From Anniella stebbinsi (taxonomy: Eukaryota > Chordata > Lepidosauria > Squamata > Anniellidae): a stretch of DNA of 64,000 nt. The translations under genes and the position numbers were made by a program. The stretch spans positions 220,527,517-220,591,516 of the forward strand of contig JARDYH010000004.1 in assembly GCA_029215795.1 (NCBI GenBank), read 5' to 3'. The notes beneath the pieces were generated by a model. That model saw only the letters and a list, made by a program, of their open reading frames with translations, did no database searches and had not been told where the DNA came from. How positions within the stretch are numbered: position 1 is the stretch's first letter; each line of letters begins with the position of its first letter. Positions 45,030 through 56,215 of this stretch are shown here, one piece after another.

Positions 45030-46689
45030 ATCATGGTGCATAAATATAAACAAATTACTATCAGCTCCAGGTTTTGAGGGGAACTGAGCAGGATGCAAGT
45101 ATTTTCCCCCACAGAGGAATTCCTCTGAGGAGGCTGAGCAAATATTCCTCCTCACAGAGCCCAACCTCCTCCTCCTCCTCACTGTTGCTCCTGTCCATTT
45201 GTTTTTCCCTTGTCTCTCTGGGCACAATCCACACCACTATCCAGAGAGAGAAGAAAAGGCAAGCAGAGGCTGCTCCTCCTTGTCCGTGCTCCCTCAGGTG
45301 GAGGCACTTAGGGAGGAGGAGCCTGCAGAGGGAGTCCAAGCCTCCATGGGCTAGATGGGGAACCTCCGCGGGCTAGGTTTGGCCCTTGGCTCTGCAATTC
45401 CCCATCCCTATGAAGCCTTGTAGCCAAGCCAGCTCCTTAGTCTGTGCAAGTGGTGCTTGTGAGGAGCAACAGCAGATTCTGAGAGGCCCACCTGTCCTCT
45501 GCCATTTTCTGACCGCATCGATGACCTCTTGCCCTTACCCTCATCCACTTCCACCTGAACTGGACCCCAGCTGCAGTCTGTCTTGGGGTTAGGCCAAGCC
45601 TGACACACCATCAGTAAAGAAAGGTCCAGAAATGCTGCTCCACATGCATTGTAATTCCAGATTTCTGCCTGGACAAAGGCTACATTTTGCTGTGTGCTTG
45701 CTTTCCCCTCACGGAGATGCTCCTCAGGACAAGAGTCAGCATACGTCTTTGCCCAGGCCAGGAGAAATCAGCTGCCATCAGAAAGAGGGGGGAACCACTT
45801 CAGCAGCAGCATGGGTCCTTTGTTTGTGGTTATAGATCACGAGGCTTTTAGCAGGCCGTTGTAAACACCCAAACAGAACATTTTGCTGTGAATCGGTATA
45901 AAGCTCTCAATCCTTGTGGTGAGCAGCTGTGCATGAAAGACTCATCACGTGGTAACAACCCCAACACACACAAAGGAGTGCTTTAAAGCGAATGCCACAT
46001 GTTGAGTATGACACAGTGTAAATAAAAATGTCCTGTCCCTTTGTGATGTGATAGTCCTTTTCGAGCCAAGAACTCCAGAGATCCCCATCGTCATCGTACC
46101 TTTTACGTTTCGTCATGAATTGTTCACAGCCTGGCCGCATGCCTGTGCGTGTAATTGTAGGAATCTTAAATATAGCCTTTAGGAACATCGAACATGAATC
46201 TACCTGTCTCTTAGGGGGTGAGACTAAAGTGCTTTGACGCGCCCAGAACTTGGCTTGTGCTCGTGGTCTCTACAAAGTTGCAAGAACAATTAAGTGTAGA
46301 CAAACAGTGATTAAAAATAATTAAATGCATTAGATTAGATGGTTTGGCCAAATCCGATGACTCGGTTAAAAGAATTTACCTCCTGTCTAACTGAGAAAAA
46401 ATATGTTACCTTCTGAGCTGAAAGATTTGCTGGAGCTGCAGAACAAACGGGAACAAAATGTATTGCAGCAAATGCTGTAAACGGTCGAAGCGGACATATA
46501 TGTATTGAGGTGAACCTTTAAATATATGCACTGCTTACACGTACCCTGTTTTGTTTGTTTGTTTGAATTGTGGGCACAGTTTTATTTCATTCCTGAGTTT
46601 ATCTGCTTGCAATGAAAATGGAACTGGTCAATCAATACATTGGTTTGGTCAAACAATACATCTTTGACCAGGACTAACCTTTAGATCAT
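45030..46689. other. Unassigned intergenic DNA
   Basis: No gene. A (CTC)n run lies at about 45161-45181. Open frames here have no family motifs. Confidence 0.35.
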
Positions 46690-47010
46690 GGGTGTTGAAC
46701 CTCTTTCAGCCCAAGGGCCAAATTCCATTTGGGGGAGGCTCTTGGGGGACCCATGTACCAGTGGTGGGCGGGGCCAAAGGCAAAAGGGGTGGAGTGAAAT
46801 ATACTGGCATATTTTAGCTTAAAGCTCTTACTGGCTGTAACTAAGCCTTAGGAGAGGAATTTCAGCGTTTTGGAATGGGGAAAACCAGTACAACCCCCCC
46901 CCCCCAAACTACCAAACTATCAGTAGTGGAAGCAGGGCAAGGGGCCATCTGGAGAATCCTGGAGGATTGAATTTTGCCCTTGGTTCTACACCCTGCTTTA
47001 GATCAAATCA
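46690..47010. mobile_element. Dispersed repeat family G, copy 3
   Basis: The longest of the three copies after the intronic one: AAGGGCCAAATTCCATTTGG, CCAGTGGTGGGCGGGGCC and CTTAGGAGAGGAATTTCAG, ending near CTGCTTTAGATCAAATC. Confidence 0.5.
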
Positions 47011-48235
47011 GCAGACGGCTGGATGCTTTAGCTGGAAAGTGATGGATCCGGTGTAAAGCTTTGAACAGTAGCTATTCTTAAACATCTTAAGTTCCTCTTA
47101 CAAACCAATAACCAACACGCTAACCACTGCTCATCAGCCATGTATTGTGGCCCACCAGGAGATTTGATAAACTTCCTGTCTCTTTTTCTTCCTCGTTTTT
47201 TTTTCTTGCCTGGTTCATTGAGTCCTTGGTGGATCACAACATGTGGGTTGGGAGCTGCATTTGGTCTGGCACCCCTCTCTCAAGTCTTTGTTTCACACCC
47301 AATGTACGTTTTAAAGAGATTTCAAAGGCAACTGTGTCGTCAGATGGCCCTTGCATGTGTCACATCAAAACATTCAAATGAGCCACCGTAGTGCCAAATA
47401 ACCCATCATGTTGGCTTAGCCATCTCAGTCACCAGGTCAGCCAACGACGAGGCTCACCATCCCAAGGATTTGAATGTTCCCACAATCCCTTGAAAGTAAA
47501 GTATATCCTTAGGGCTTAGTTATACTATATGATTCTTTGGGAGAATGGTAGCCACAGGAAAATGTAAGCTGGCCTCCTGAAGGAACATATAGATGATATT
47601 AGAACTAAAGTGCGTAAGATGATAGAAACGGACCATATAATTTAACACGGGAGCAGCCAAATGTCGGTGGCTGGCTTCCCTTTTTGGATGACGAATTCAA
47701 GATCTGCAATGGGCAGTTTGAATCAAGGTGAATTATAACTCTGCATACCCTGGGCTAATGAAAAGGCAGGTGAAGAACATGATTCAGGAAGCTGTTGGGG
47801 TGTCTACTGCTAATTATGCAGAGGAATCAAAAGAAAAAGGAAGTAAAACTGGCAGAGGTAAATGGCCACCAGTCCCAGTTAGGGGTGTAAGGTATACCAA
47901 AGGACTGCCTGTCTTGAAAATCCCATCGGTGACTGATAGATTCATTTGGGAAGTCCAAAAGATTCTTGATCACCATAACATCAAGGCTAATGTTGTCTGT
48001 ACTTCCTTGATAACATTGAAACAACATCTTGTCTTGGCTGTATGACAACAGATGCTGGACGTAGGAATGCCCTATGTGTGTGGATAGTAGGGGGGAGTGT
48101 AGAGCTAAAGGGGTATTTATACAAGTGAGAGTTTGGAGTGTAACTCCTTTTACATTGGCGAAACTGGAAGGCTTCTTCTAAAAAGATATAAGGAGCACTT
48201 AGCTGATATTCAGCAACACGAAACACGTCCTTTCA
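47011..48235. other. Unassigned intergenic DNA
   Basis: No gene or recognised repeat. A 105-residue open frame at 47728-48045 has no recognisable domain and no splice or promoter support. Confidence 0.35.
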
Positions 48236-48690
48236 TTCAAGGTGCTGGTTTTAACCTATAAAGCCTTACACGGCTTGGACCACAATACCTGATGGAACGC
48301 CTCTCCCGACATGAACCTACCCATGCACTATGCTCAACTTCTAACGTCCTCCTCCGGATGCCTACTCCGAGGGAAGCTCGGAGGATGGCAACAAGGGAGA
48401 GGGCATTTTCTGTGGTGGCCCCCCAATTATGGAATAATCTCCCCGGTGAGGCCCGCCTGGCACCAACACTGTTATCTTTTCGGCGCCAGGTCAAAACTTT
48501 TCTTTTCTCTCAGGCATTTTAACAGCTTCAGTTGAGGTTTTTAACTGAATTTTTGGCCAGGCTTAAAAGTTTGAAATGTCAGCTGTTTTATGTTTTTATA
48601 TTTTGTATATTGACTTTTTAATGTTCAGTCTTTTAATTTTTGTAAACCGCCCAGAGAGCTTTGGCTATGGGGCGGTATATAAATGTAATA

Positions 48691-48735
<45 letters not shown>
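48236..48735 (+). pseudogene. LINE ORF C-terminus and 3' UTR, subfamily II, best copy
   Basis: The frame encodes KALHGLGPQYLMERL-type sequence, MATRERAFSVVAPQLWNNL, and APTLLSFRRQVKTFLFSQAF before TAA. This is the conserved tail that follows the reverse transcriptase in L2/CR1-type elements. The UTR continues through ACCGCCCAGAGAGCTTTGGC to (AAT)14. A single frame change separates the first block from the rest. Confidence 0.8.
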
Positions 48736-48736
<1 letters not shown>

Positions 48737-49221
48737 TGTCAGGGAGATGGTAGAGCAACATTAGTGGAGATCTCTGTGCCAGCCAGCAGTGCAACGGAGC
48801 CTCCAAGGATAAAGATTAAAGAGACAATGTTTACTGATAAGCTGAAACCTGGTATCAGTGTAAAGGGTGAGATGAAACAAGCCACAATGTTTATGAATGC
48901 AGTTTGATTGGCTACAAGTGTTGAATGTTAATCCACGCTTAATTCATGTTCCCTCATTGAGGTTTGGTTCTGGCTCAGGTTATAAGTGGTGTTGTAGCAT
49001 AGCCTTGTTTGTGACTGAAGCTGGCATTTTTATACCGAAACGTTTCGCATTTTAAAATTTGCTTATACATGTATAAAATGTAAAAGTTGCAAAATTTAAA
49101 ATTTTAGAATTTTCAAAAATTTTAAATCTATATAAAATTACAAACTGGATGCGCTACTAGTGGTCATTTGTTTTGTTTTTGGATCTGAGGGCCGCTGTGG
49201 TGTAATGCAGGAGTGGGTAAC
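48736..49221. other. Unassigned AT-rich DNA
   Basis: No gene. A palindromic TTTTAAAATTT-rich stretch lies at about 49050-49140. Confidence 0.35.
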
Positions 49222-49448
49222 TTATTGATTTATTGCATTTTTATCCTGTCTTTTTTCCCCAAGGAAGTGTACATAATCCTCTTCACCATTTTTATTCTCA
49301 CAACAACACCCCCCTCCCCTGATGAGGTAGGTTGAGCTGAGAGTCTGTGACTGGACCAAAGTCACCCAGTGAGCTTCCATGACCAAGTGGGGACTAGAAC
49401 TCGGATCTCCCGACTCCCAGTCCAACACATTGACCCTCTACACCACAC
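49222..49448 (-). mobile_element. Sauria-type SINE, minus orientation
   Basis: On the minus strand: GGGTCAATGTGTTGGACTGG, CGGGAGATCCGAGTTCTAGT, GGTGACTTTGGTCCAGTCAC and AGACTCTCAGCTCAACCTAC, then the AATAAA-type tail. It lacks the very 5' end. Confidence 0.75.
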
Positions 49449-51451
49449 TTGGGGCCCTCCAGATGTCTTAGTCTACACTGCCTACCCCAGTGTTGTGGGC
49501 AGACTATAGGATTTAAACAAGGGAGGTTTGGGATTATATCCCTGCTCATCTTTGAAGCTTGGTGACACTCATCCACTCACTGTCTCTCCGCCAAACCCAC
49601 CTCACAAGGTTGTTGTGTATAGTTCAGAAATGTGTATAATGGGAAAGTTTCATGCCTGATACTGAAAGTAGAATTTGAGTTTTTATTCATTAGAAATGAA
49701 ATGTGCTTCATTGCAACCGCTAACCTCCATCTTAGTTGGATGGAAGGAAATGTAACTATTTCTACCAACATTTTGCTTGCATCTGGCTTCTCTTTATGTC
49801 CATTAACAAGGCTGTTCATGAAAGCATGAGTCATATTTCAAATAAAATTCATAATGGTTGGTTAATGCTAATGGGATGAAATATGAATTCAGTGCAGACT
49901 ACTAGAGCTGCATTTGCGTCAATTTGAGCCAGTTCCAGGGAGCCAGACCTGGCGTGATGCACTTCTGCAAACGCTCGTGTGTTGTAAATGAGAAGCAGAC
50001 TTGTGCAGCCCTCCAATTTCATACGAAGCATCTCTAGGAGAAACACCTCCTGGAATAAACGTTAACATCTGAGTTGCTTTAAACACAGGTATGTTTGCCA
50101 TTTTTTGTCTAAACTAGCCTTTCTCAACCTGATGCCCACCAGATGTTTTGGACTCAACTCCTATCATCCCAAGCGAGAGACTGTCTGACATCCATAGTTT
50201 GAACAGAAGTCCTCACCATTAATAACATTGGTTGTTGTTATAGTAGTACGGTTGCAAGTGAGATCTGCAACAAAATGTTGCAGTATGGAGTGATCCTGTT
50301 TGGGATTCCTGCCAGCCAACTATGCCCCTTTCCCAGGGCACTCCATTTCACTCACCTCCCGGTTCTCTATCCCGCCCCCCACCCCAAGATATCAGCCAAC
50401 ATTCTGTGCCCGCAGAATATGCTCAATCCTCATTGAACTCTTTTGGGAAGTCCCCTCCCCCTCTTTTACATTTATTTTTCCTAAAGTTTTTTTTGTATTT
50501 CTGCAAACTTTGGGGTTCCCTTAAGCCTGCTGCTATCTCCATCTTTAGTGTGGTGGTACCATTTTGGCTGTGTAAGTTTCAACACTCAGAGAATGGCTTA
50601 CCTATTAATAGATACAGTTATTGTTTCTTAAGGGCACTGTCTGGAGGAATCCATTTAAAAACCAAGACACTGTACTAAACAAAATTAAAATCAACAGGCC
50701 CTTTAGATGTTAAAATCTAGAGAAATCACCAAGGGTGTTTCCACATCCTCCTTATTCATCGTGAACATCACAGCTACTATAGGATATGCTACAGAAAGAT
50801 ACAGCTCCACAGTACTCCCCAGAACACCTGCCACCATTCCATAAAAATCTCCTAATGAACATGCAAGCGCACACATATCATCATTTGTGGGAAAGCGCCT
50901 CACATGAATGTCCAGACTGAATACAATCGTGAGCAAATGCCCAATAAAATATAACGGCAGCATTTATTATTATTATTTTTTAAAAAGGCCACTCACAATT
51001 CCATCAGAATCATACCTTCAAGAATTTAAATAATAGACTCAACATTTCAATACCCCCCAAAACATCACATATGACTATATCCATTATGCCACATGAAACA
51101 TCATTTTGACAGCTTTGTGTCTCTGCCGTTTTCTTTCCCCTTGCTCCCTCCTTCTCATCCCAGCCTCTTCTGTCAGCATCAGCTGCCTCACTGGAGCGCA
51201 TGCGCACACAGCTCTCCTTTGAACTGGGAGGAAGAAGGGAGATGTCGTAGCGCACAGCTTCCGGCTACCTACCTCTGATCCTTCCACTTAGGATGAACAC
51301 AAAAAGGTCCCTTCTCAACAGCGCACACAGTGAGATTCTGGTAGGATGGTAGAAAAAGCAGGGCTCTCATAATTCTAAATCACTTTCATCGATCAAATAT
51401 GGATATAGCTCATGCGAGCAGCAAATCAGGCAGTGTTGATCTATTTAACAG
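49449..51451. other. Unassigned intergenic DNA with decayed repeats
   Basis: A half copy of MITE E lies near 50123-50185 (CCACCAGATGTTTTGGACTC). The minus strand at 50703-50963 has an open frame with a faint Harbinger-transposase look (see findings). No gene supported. Confidence 0.35.
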
Positions 51452-51625
51452 AAGGGCCGTAGTTCAGTGGAAAAAGACATGCTTTGCATGCAGAAGGTCC
51501 TCAGGTTCATCCTCCAGGTGATAGTTAGGGAAGAATCCTGACTGAAGCCCTGGAGACTCGCTGCCAATCAGTGTCAACAATACTGGGTTTAATGGGCCAA
51601 TTAAAAGGCAGTTTCCTATGCTCCT
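51452..51625 (+). mobile_element. tRNA-derived SINE, plus orientation
   Basis: GGGCCGTAGTTCAGTGGAAA (A box), TGCAGAAGGTCCTCAGGTTC (B box), then GAATCCTGACTGAAGCCCTG and CACTGATTGGCAGCGAG-type core. Same family as 21303-21482 and 60829-61008. Confidence 0.75.
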
Positions 51626-51949
51626 AGTAGATCAAGATTACCTGATTTGCTGCTTACATAGGTTGTTATTAGATGTAACATGTCAACATCAGCATCTCAA
51701 AATTCTACACCTCCATCCACCCATGCCCAGTAACATTTTTTATTGATTCATCAATGAATATACAAAAACCGCAGGTCAGGCAATTAGGACTAATAAGCAT
51801 CTCACAGAACAGTGAGCAAGCTTTACAGTTCAATAAATATAGAGCTCGAACAATGAAAATCATATGATGGTCATTTCCATATTTGGTTTGGATTGTCTAT
51901 TATGAAATAATAATTGTCATTTTTGTAGGAGTTGGGAGCAATATATATA

Positions 51950-52212
51950 AATGGGAGCCAGTGTCGTGTAGTGGTTAGAGTGTTGGACCGGTGGTTAGAG
52001 CGTTGGACTGGGAGTCGGGAGATCTGGGTTCTAATCCCCACTCGGCCATGGAAGCTCATTGGGTGACTTTGGGCCTGTCACAGACTCTCAGCCCAACCTA
52101 CCTCATAGTGTTGCTGTTGTGAGGACAAAATGGAAAGGAGGATTATGTACGTCGCCTTGAGTTCCGTAAGGAGGAAAAAAGGCAGGACATAAATGCAATA
52201 ATAAATAAAATG
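51950..52212 (+). mobile_element. Sauria SINE with duplicated A-box segment
   Basis: The head reads GAGCCAGTGTCGTGTAGTGG. A 20-bp block GTGGTTAGAGTGTTGGACCG is followed at once by GTGGTTAGAGCGTTGGACTG. Then come GATCTGGGTTCTAATCCCCA (B box), the core CACAGACTCTCAGCCCAACC, and a Bov-B-like tail (GTCGCCTTGAGTTCCG, AATAATAAATAAA). It is otherwise full length. Confidence 0.85.
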
Positions 52213-52504
52213 ATCTTATTTCCCCTCATCTGTTTAGCCCATGAATTAAAATATATACACCTTTGCTTATTGGTTCTATAAAGCATACAATCCCTTTATA
52301 GATGTGTATTATTTCCTATTGTGTCAGAGATGTGTGTATTTATTGCTCAGCAATACAGGATCATTATACATGTTGTATATAACATTGTTCTCTCAAATGC
52401 CTGCCCTTGCCCTTTGAAATCATTGTATTTTATTTATAGCCACAGAGCTGGTGTAGTGCCCATAGTGCAACCTGGGAAATTCTGACTTAAATCTCACCCC
52501 TCCC

Positions 52505-52725
52505 TTTATTTATTTATTATTGCATTTATATCTCACCTTTTTTCCTCCAAGGTCCCATTTTCATCCTCACAATAACAACCCTGTGAGGTAGGTTGGGCTG
52601 AGAGAGTCTATGACTGGCCCAAAGTCACCCAGTGGGTTTCCATGGCCGAGTGGGGACTAGAACCCCGATCTCCCGACTCCCAGTCCAACACTCTAGCCAT
52701 TATGGCACACGGGCTCTCTATACAG
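52505..52725 (-). mobile_element. Sauria-type SINE, minus orientation
   Basis: On the minus strand GGCTAGAGTGTTGGACTGGG, GATCGGGGTTCTAGTCCCCA, the CTCTCAGCCCAACCTACCTC core and AATAAATAAA tail are all present. Confidence 0.8.
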
Positions 52726-52871
52726 AAGCCCCCATCTCCCAGCTTCTGCTCCCCGTCTGCAGTGTGAGGATGGATGATACTGATCAACCTCACAGGATTG
52801 TTGTAGGTCACGCATGCAAAGTGCTTTGAATAATGCACCGTGGGGGAAAAGAAGGGCCCTCTTTAGGCATG

Positions 52872-53252
52872 GTCACAGAAAAGGCCTTCTCCTTTGTCTC
52901 AATCAAGCATAAATTTTGGACACACATCTTCAGAGGCTCTACTCCAGGTGCTCCCCCCAAATGAAGGCCTTTTCAGCAGCCGTATCTTTTCAGTGGTGGC
53001 ACCCAGTTGTGAAATGCCCTCCCCAGAGGCTCGCCTGGTGCCTACATTGTGCCCTTTAGTGCGCCGGCTGAGAACATTTATATTCTCCCAGACATTTTAG
53101 TCCTTTGGTTTTTGTTGTCTTTAAAATGTATCACTATAGGTTTAGATCTTTACGCTGCTGTTGGCTTTTAAACTTTTGTGAACTATCCAGAGAGCTTTGG
53201 CTACTGGGTGGTAGAGAAATGCAATAAACAAATAAATAAATAAAATAAGAGC
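52872..53252 (+). mobile_element. LINE 3' end, subfamily II
   Basis: The coding tail includes FSVVAPSCEMPSPEARLVP and LVRRLRTFIFSQTF. It is followed by ATCCAGAGAGCTTTGGCTAC, GGTGGTAGAGAAATGC and (AAAT)n. Confidence 0.7.
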
Positions 53253-53543
53253 ACTTCTATTTATAATCTTAATATAGTCATTATTTATCAAGACTTAGAT
53301 AAAGTCCATAGATATACCGCCATAATATACTGCCATAGATCCATTTATCTGTCTATAAGAAGAAATACCTCAGCCTCTATCCTCAAACCTCTTGGCCTCT
53401 TTATAATACAGCATTTCTGACCTGTCACGCTGATTCCAAAGCAAAAACATGCACAATTTTCTTGGCAGACTTGAAGCCTGTCTACGTGATGCATAAATGT
53501 ATCCTTGCGCATTTCAGATACCCATACCCAATTCTACAGACAC

Positions 53544-54098
53544 TAAGGCCAGATCTATAGCAAGCAGGATATAGCAGTATGAAAGTGGTATGAAAGCGGT
53601 ATATAAAAGGCAGGAGCCACACCAAGCAGAATATAGCTGTATATGGTATGTGTCAATGGGCCCCAACAGTTGTCAATGCACTTCAATACCGCTATAAAGC
53701 AGTAGTGTGGCTCCTGCCTTTTATATACCACTTTCATATCACTATATCCTGCTTGGTGTATTAGGGTGACCAGATAAAATCCAGGTCAAGGCTCATGTAA
53801 CTTCAACAGTTGTAGAGAAAAGGGAATTTCAGCCAGTGTCATTTGTATGCAATTAGTTCCTGGTGAAATTCTCTCTTCATCACAACAGTTAAAGTTGCAG
53901 GGGCCCTGCCTTCTTTTGTATATGGTCACTCTAGTATAGTGCATGCACCTTTAACTGTTGTGATGAAGAGGGAATATCACCAGGAACTAATTGCATACAA
54001 ATGACTCTGGCTGAAATTCCCTTTTCTCTACAACTGTTAAAGTTGCATGAGCCCTGACCTGGATTTTATCTGGTCACCCTAGTGTAGATCTGGCCTAA
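53544..54098. mobile_element. MITE family B, copy 2, interrupted by MITE A
   Basis: The left end TAAGGCCAGATCTATAGCAA and right end TAGATCTGGCCTAAG are inverted. The left arm runs through GGAGCCACACCAAGCAG and GGGCCCCAACAGTTGTC to CTGCTTGGTGTA. There MITE A (53762-54081) intervenes before the last 17 bp. GTGTA is repeated on both sides of the insert. Confidence 0.65.
53762..54081. mobile_element. hAT-like MITE family A, copy 4, inside MITE B
   Basis: The ends TAGGGTGACCAGATAAAATC and TTATCTGGTCACCCTA form a perfect terminal inverted repeat of at least 16 bp. At 320 bp it is the same length as copy 1. Confidence 0.75.
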
Positions 54099-54239
54099 GA
54101 CATGCAATGCAGTACCTACTGACATGTTTATTTCAAACCTGCCGTGCCTTTAACAGTGACACAGCACAGAAATTAAGAGGGTGAAGTTTAGCCTATCGCA
54201 TATTACTATGCCAGGAAAGGCCTCACATGCTAACAGTGG

Positions 54240-54355
54240 GCTTGTTCAGACAACACGCTAAGCCATGGTTAGGACGCTAACCCTTTTGCAGCAAAAGTGA
54301 GCATGTTTAAACCATGGTTATGTAGCCGCCATGGTTAGGAATGGTTCCCATGACA
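54240..54355. mobile_element. MITE family D, copy 2
   Basis: TTGTTCAGACAACACGCTAA, AGCCATGGTTAGGACGCTAA and GCCGCCATGGTTAGG match the left two thirds of copy 1. Confidence 0.5.
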
Positions 54356-54778
54356 CAAGTACAAATTCTGCAATCTTATGAACATTTACTTGGAGCTATG
54401 TCCAATTCAACGAAGTGGGACTTACTTCTGAGTAAAGTTGCAAAAGACTCCAACTGTGAAGTTGCAATCTTGTGTACACTTACTTATAAACCCAACGACT
54501 TAATTCCAAGTAAACATGACTAGGTAGTGCAAGCCTGCACATTTATTTACTCAGAAGTAAATCTCATACTGTACATCGGGGCTTTCTCTCAGATAAGTGT
54601 GCATAGGATTGAAATCAATGCACCTTTCTACCAAGTAAACATGGTTAGGATCAGGCTGCAAGTTTGGGAACAAGTAGTTTGACTTTCCAACAAATGACAG
54701 GGTTAAACTTTTATTAATGTCACAAGCCGTTTCTGCAGCCCAGTCCCCTGTGTGTTTACTTGGAAGAAAACTCTATGG

Positions 54779-54910
54779 CTAGATCTACTACACCAAGCAG
54801 GATATGACACTTTGAAAACGGTTTGAAAACTGCACGTGGCTTGTGTCCTGGGCCCCAACAATTGTCACTACTGTTATACACCGTTTAAAAGAGTAGTGTA
54901 GATCCTGCCC
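54779..54910. mobile_element. MITE family B, copy 3, diverged
   Basis: CTAGATCTACTACACCAAGC at the left, GGGCCCCAACAATTGTCACT in the middle and GTAGTGTAGATCCTGCC at the right. Confidence 0.45.
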
Positions 54911-55052
54911 ATGTCTTACTTTTACAAGTAGTGTGCATAGGACTGTAGTTGTGTAAGCCGACTTGAGTGTCATTTTTTAGTACAAAGGCAGAATTCAACT
55001 AAAATAACTAAATCCAAGCCAACACATGTTTATGCAGAAGACCTACTAGTTC

Positions 55053-55172
55053 CCCCATTCCAAAACATCTGGAGTGCCACAACTTCCATCGACCATGGCC
55101 AGCATACCCAATGGTGAGATATGTTGGGAGCTGTAGGCCAAAGCATCTGGAGGGCCATAAGTTGCCCACCCC
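55053..55172. mobile_element. Foldback MITE family E, copy 4
   Basis: AACATCTGGAGTGCCACAAC on the left and CATCTGGAGGGCCATAAGTT on the right flank CATGGCCAGCATACCCAATG. The arms are partly direct, partly inverted, so this copy may be rearranged. Confidence 0.45.
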
Positions 55173-55699
55173 TGCTCTAAACTAGGAAAGCCCCCCACCC
55201 TTCAGCCTTTCTTCCTTGGGAAGGTGCTCCGACCACCCTCTTCACTATTATTTTAGTGGTACTTCGAATATTTTGATACAACCATTCGCAGAAGTCAGTT
55301 CAAGGAAGCCCACACTAAATCAAGGCGAAACAGCAACAACTGATACAAAAAAGAAAAAGGCCACAGCTGTCACAAGTATTAATTACATTCTACAACAAGC
55401 ATTAATTACATTCTAGTATAAAAGTATTTTCTGAACTAGGATCAATGTATTTTAATAATTGTTTTCTGTTCTATTCTGTACAAAATTTATAAATACATGC
55501 ATGACATTACGTGCATACGTACGCCTTATCAACCAGTGATTTAGTGATTTAGAATGTCAGATAAGGGCGTCATTATAACTAAAGAGTTGTCTTGTGTATT
55601 ATTTTTCCAGCTATATGCTCAAGAAACAGCAACAATGCCACAAAACATAAAAATCAGCAATCAACCCATGCGAAAACGTTAAGACGACATTCAAACCAC

Positions 55700-55765
55700 T
55701 AAGGGTGCAATGCTATGCATATTTAGACAGAAAAAAGTCCTAGGAATGCTGGGAGTTGTAGGACT
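55700..55765. mobile_element. MITE family F, left half
   Basis: AGGGTGCAATGCTATGCATA, TTTAGACAG and AATGCTGGGAGTTGTAGG. The second arm is absent, replaced by the MITE A half element. Confidence 0.45.
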
Positions 55766-55767
55766 AG

Positions 55768-55936
55768 AGTGACCATATACAAAAGAAGGCAGGGCCCCTG
55801 CAACTTTAACTGTTGTGATGATGAGGGGATTTCACCAGGAACTAATTGCATACAAATGACACTGGCTGAAATTCCCTTTTCTCTACAACTGTTAAAGTTA
55901 CATGAGCCCTGACCTGGATTTTATCTGGTCAGCCTA
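55768..55936. mobile_element. Half-length MITE A element
   Basis: This 169-bp element starts TAGAGTGACCATATACAAAA and ends TCTGGTCAGCCTA, so it has both termini at half the length of copies 1-4. Its left end corresponds to the centre of the full-length copies. Confidence 0.65.
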
Positions 55937-56107
55937 CATTATCCCCTCAACAGGGAAATGATGGGAAGCGTAGTCCAGCTGGGGGAAGGCTGCTCTAAGG
56001 AACCCCATGGAGAATACCCCGTTGTCCTTGCCCCCGGTTCCACATTTTATCCTCACAACAACCCCGCGAGGTAGGTGAGGCTGAGAAAAGGCATTAAAAC
56101 CGCCAAA

Positions 56108-56215
56108 GAAGATGCAATCCGATGCACGTGTTTAGACAGGGTTAGGTGGGTAATATTAAGAGTTGTCCGACTTTTCCCCCCCACCCCCGCCCCAAAATGC
56201 GTCGGATTGCGCCCT
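56108..56215. mobile_element. MITE family F, copy at 56.1 kb
   Basis: GATGCAATCCGATGCACGTG and GTTTAGACAGG at the left, ATGCGTCGGATTGCGCCCTA at the right. The outer arms are inverted. Confidence 0.45.
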
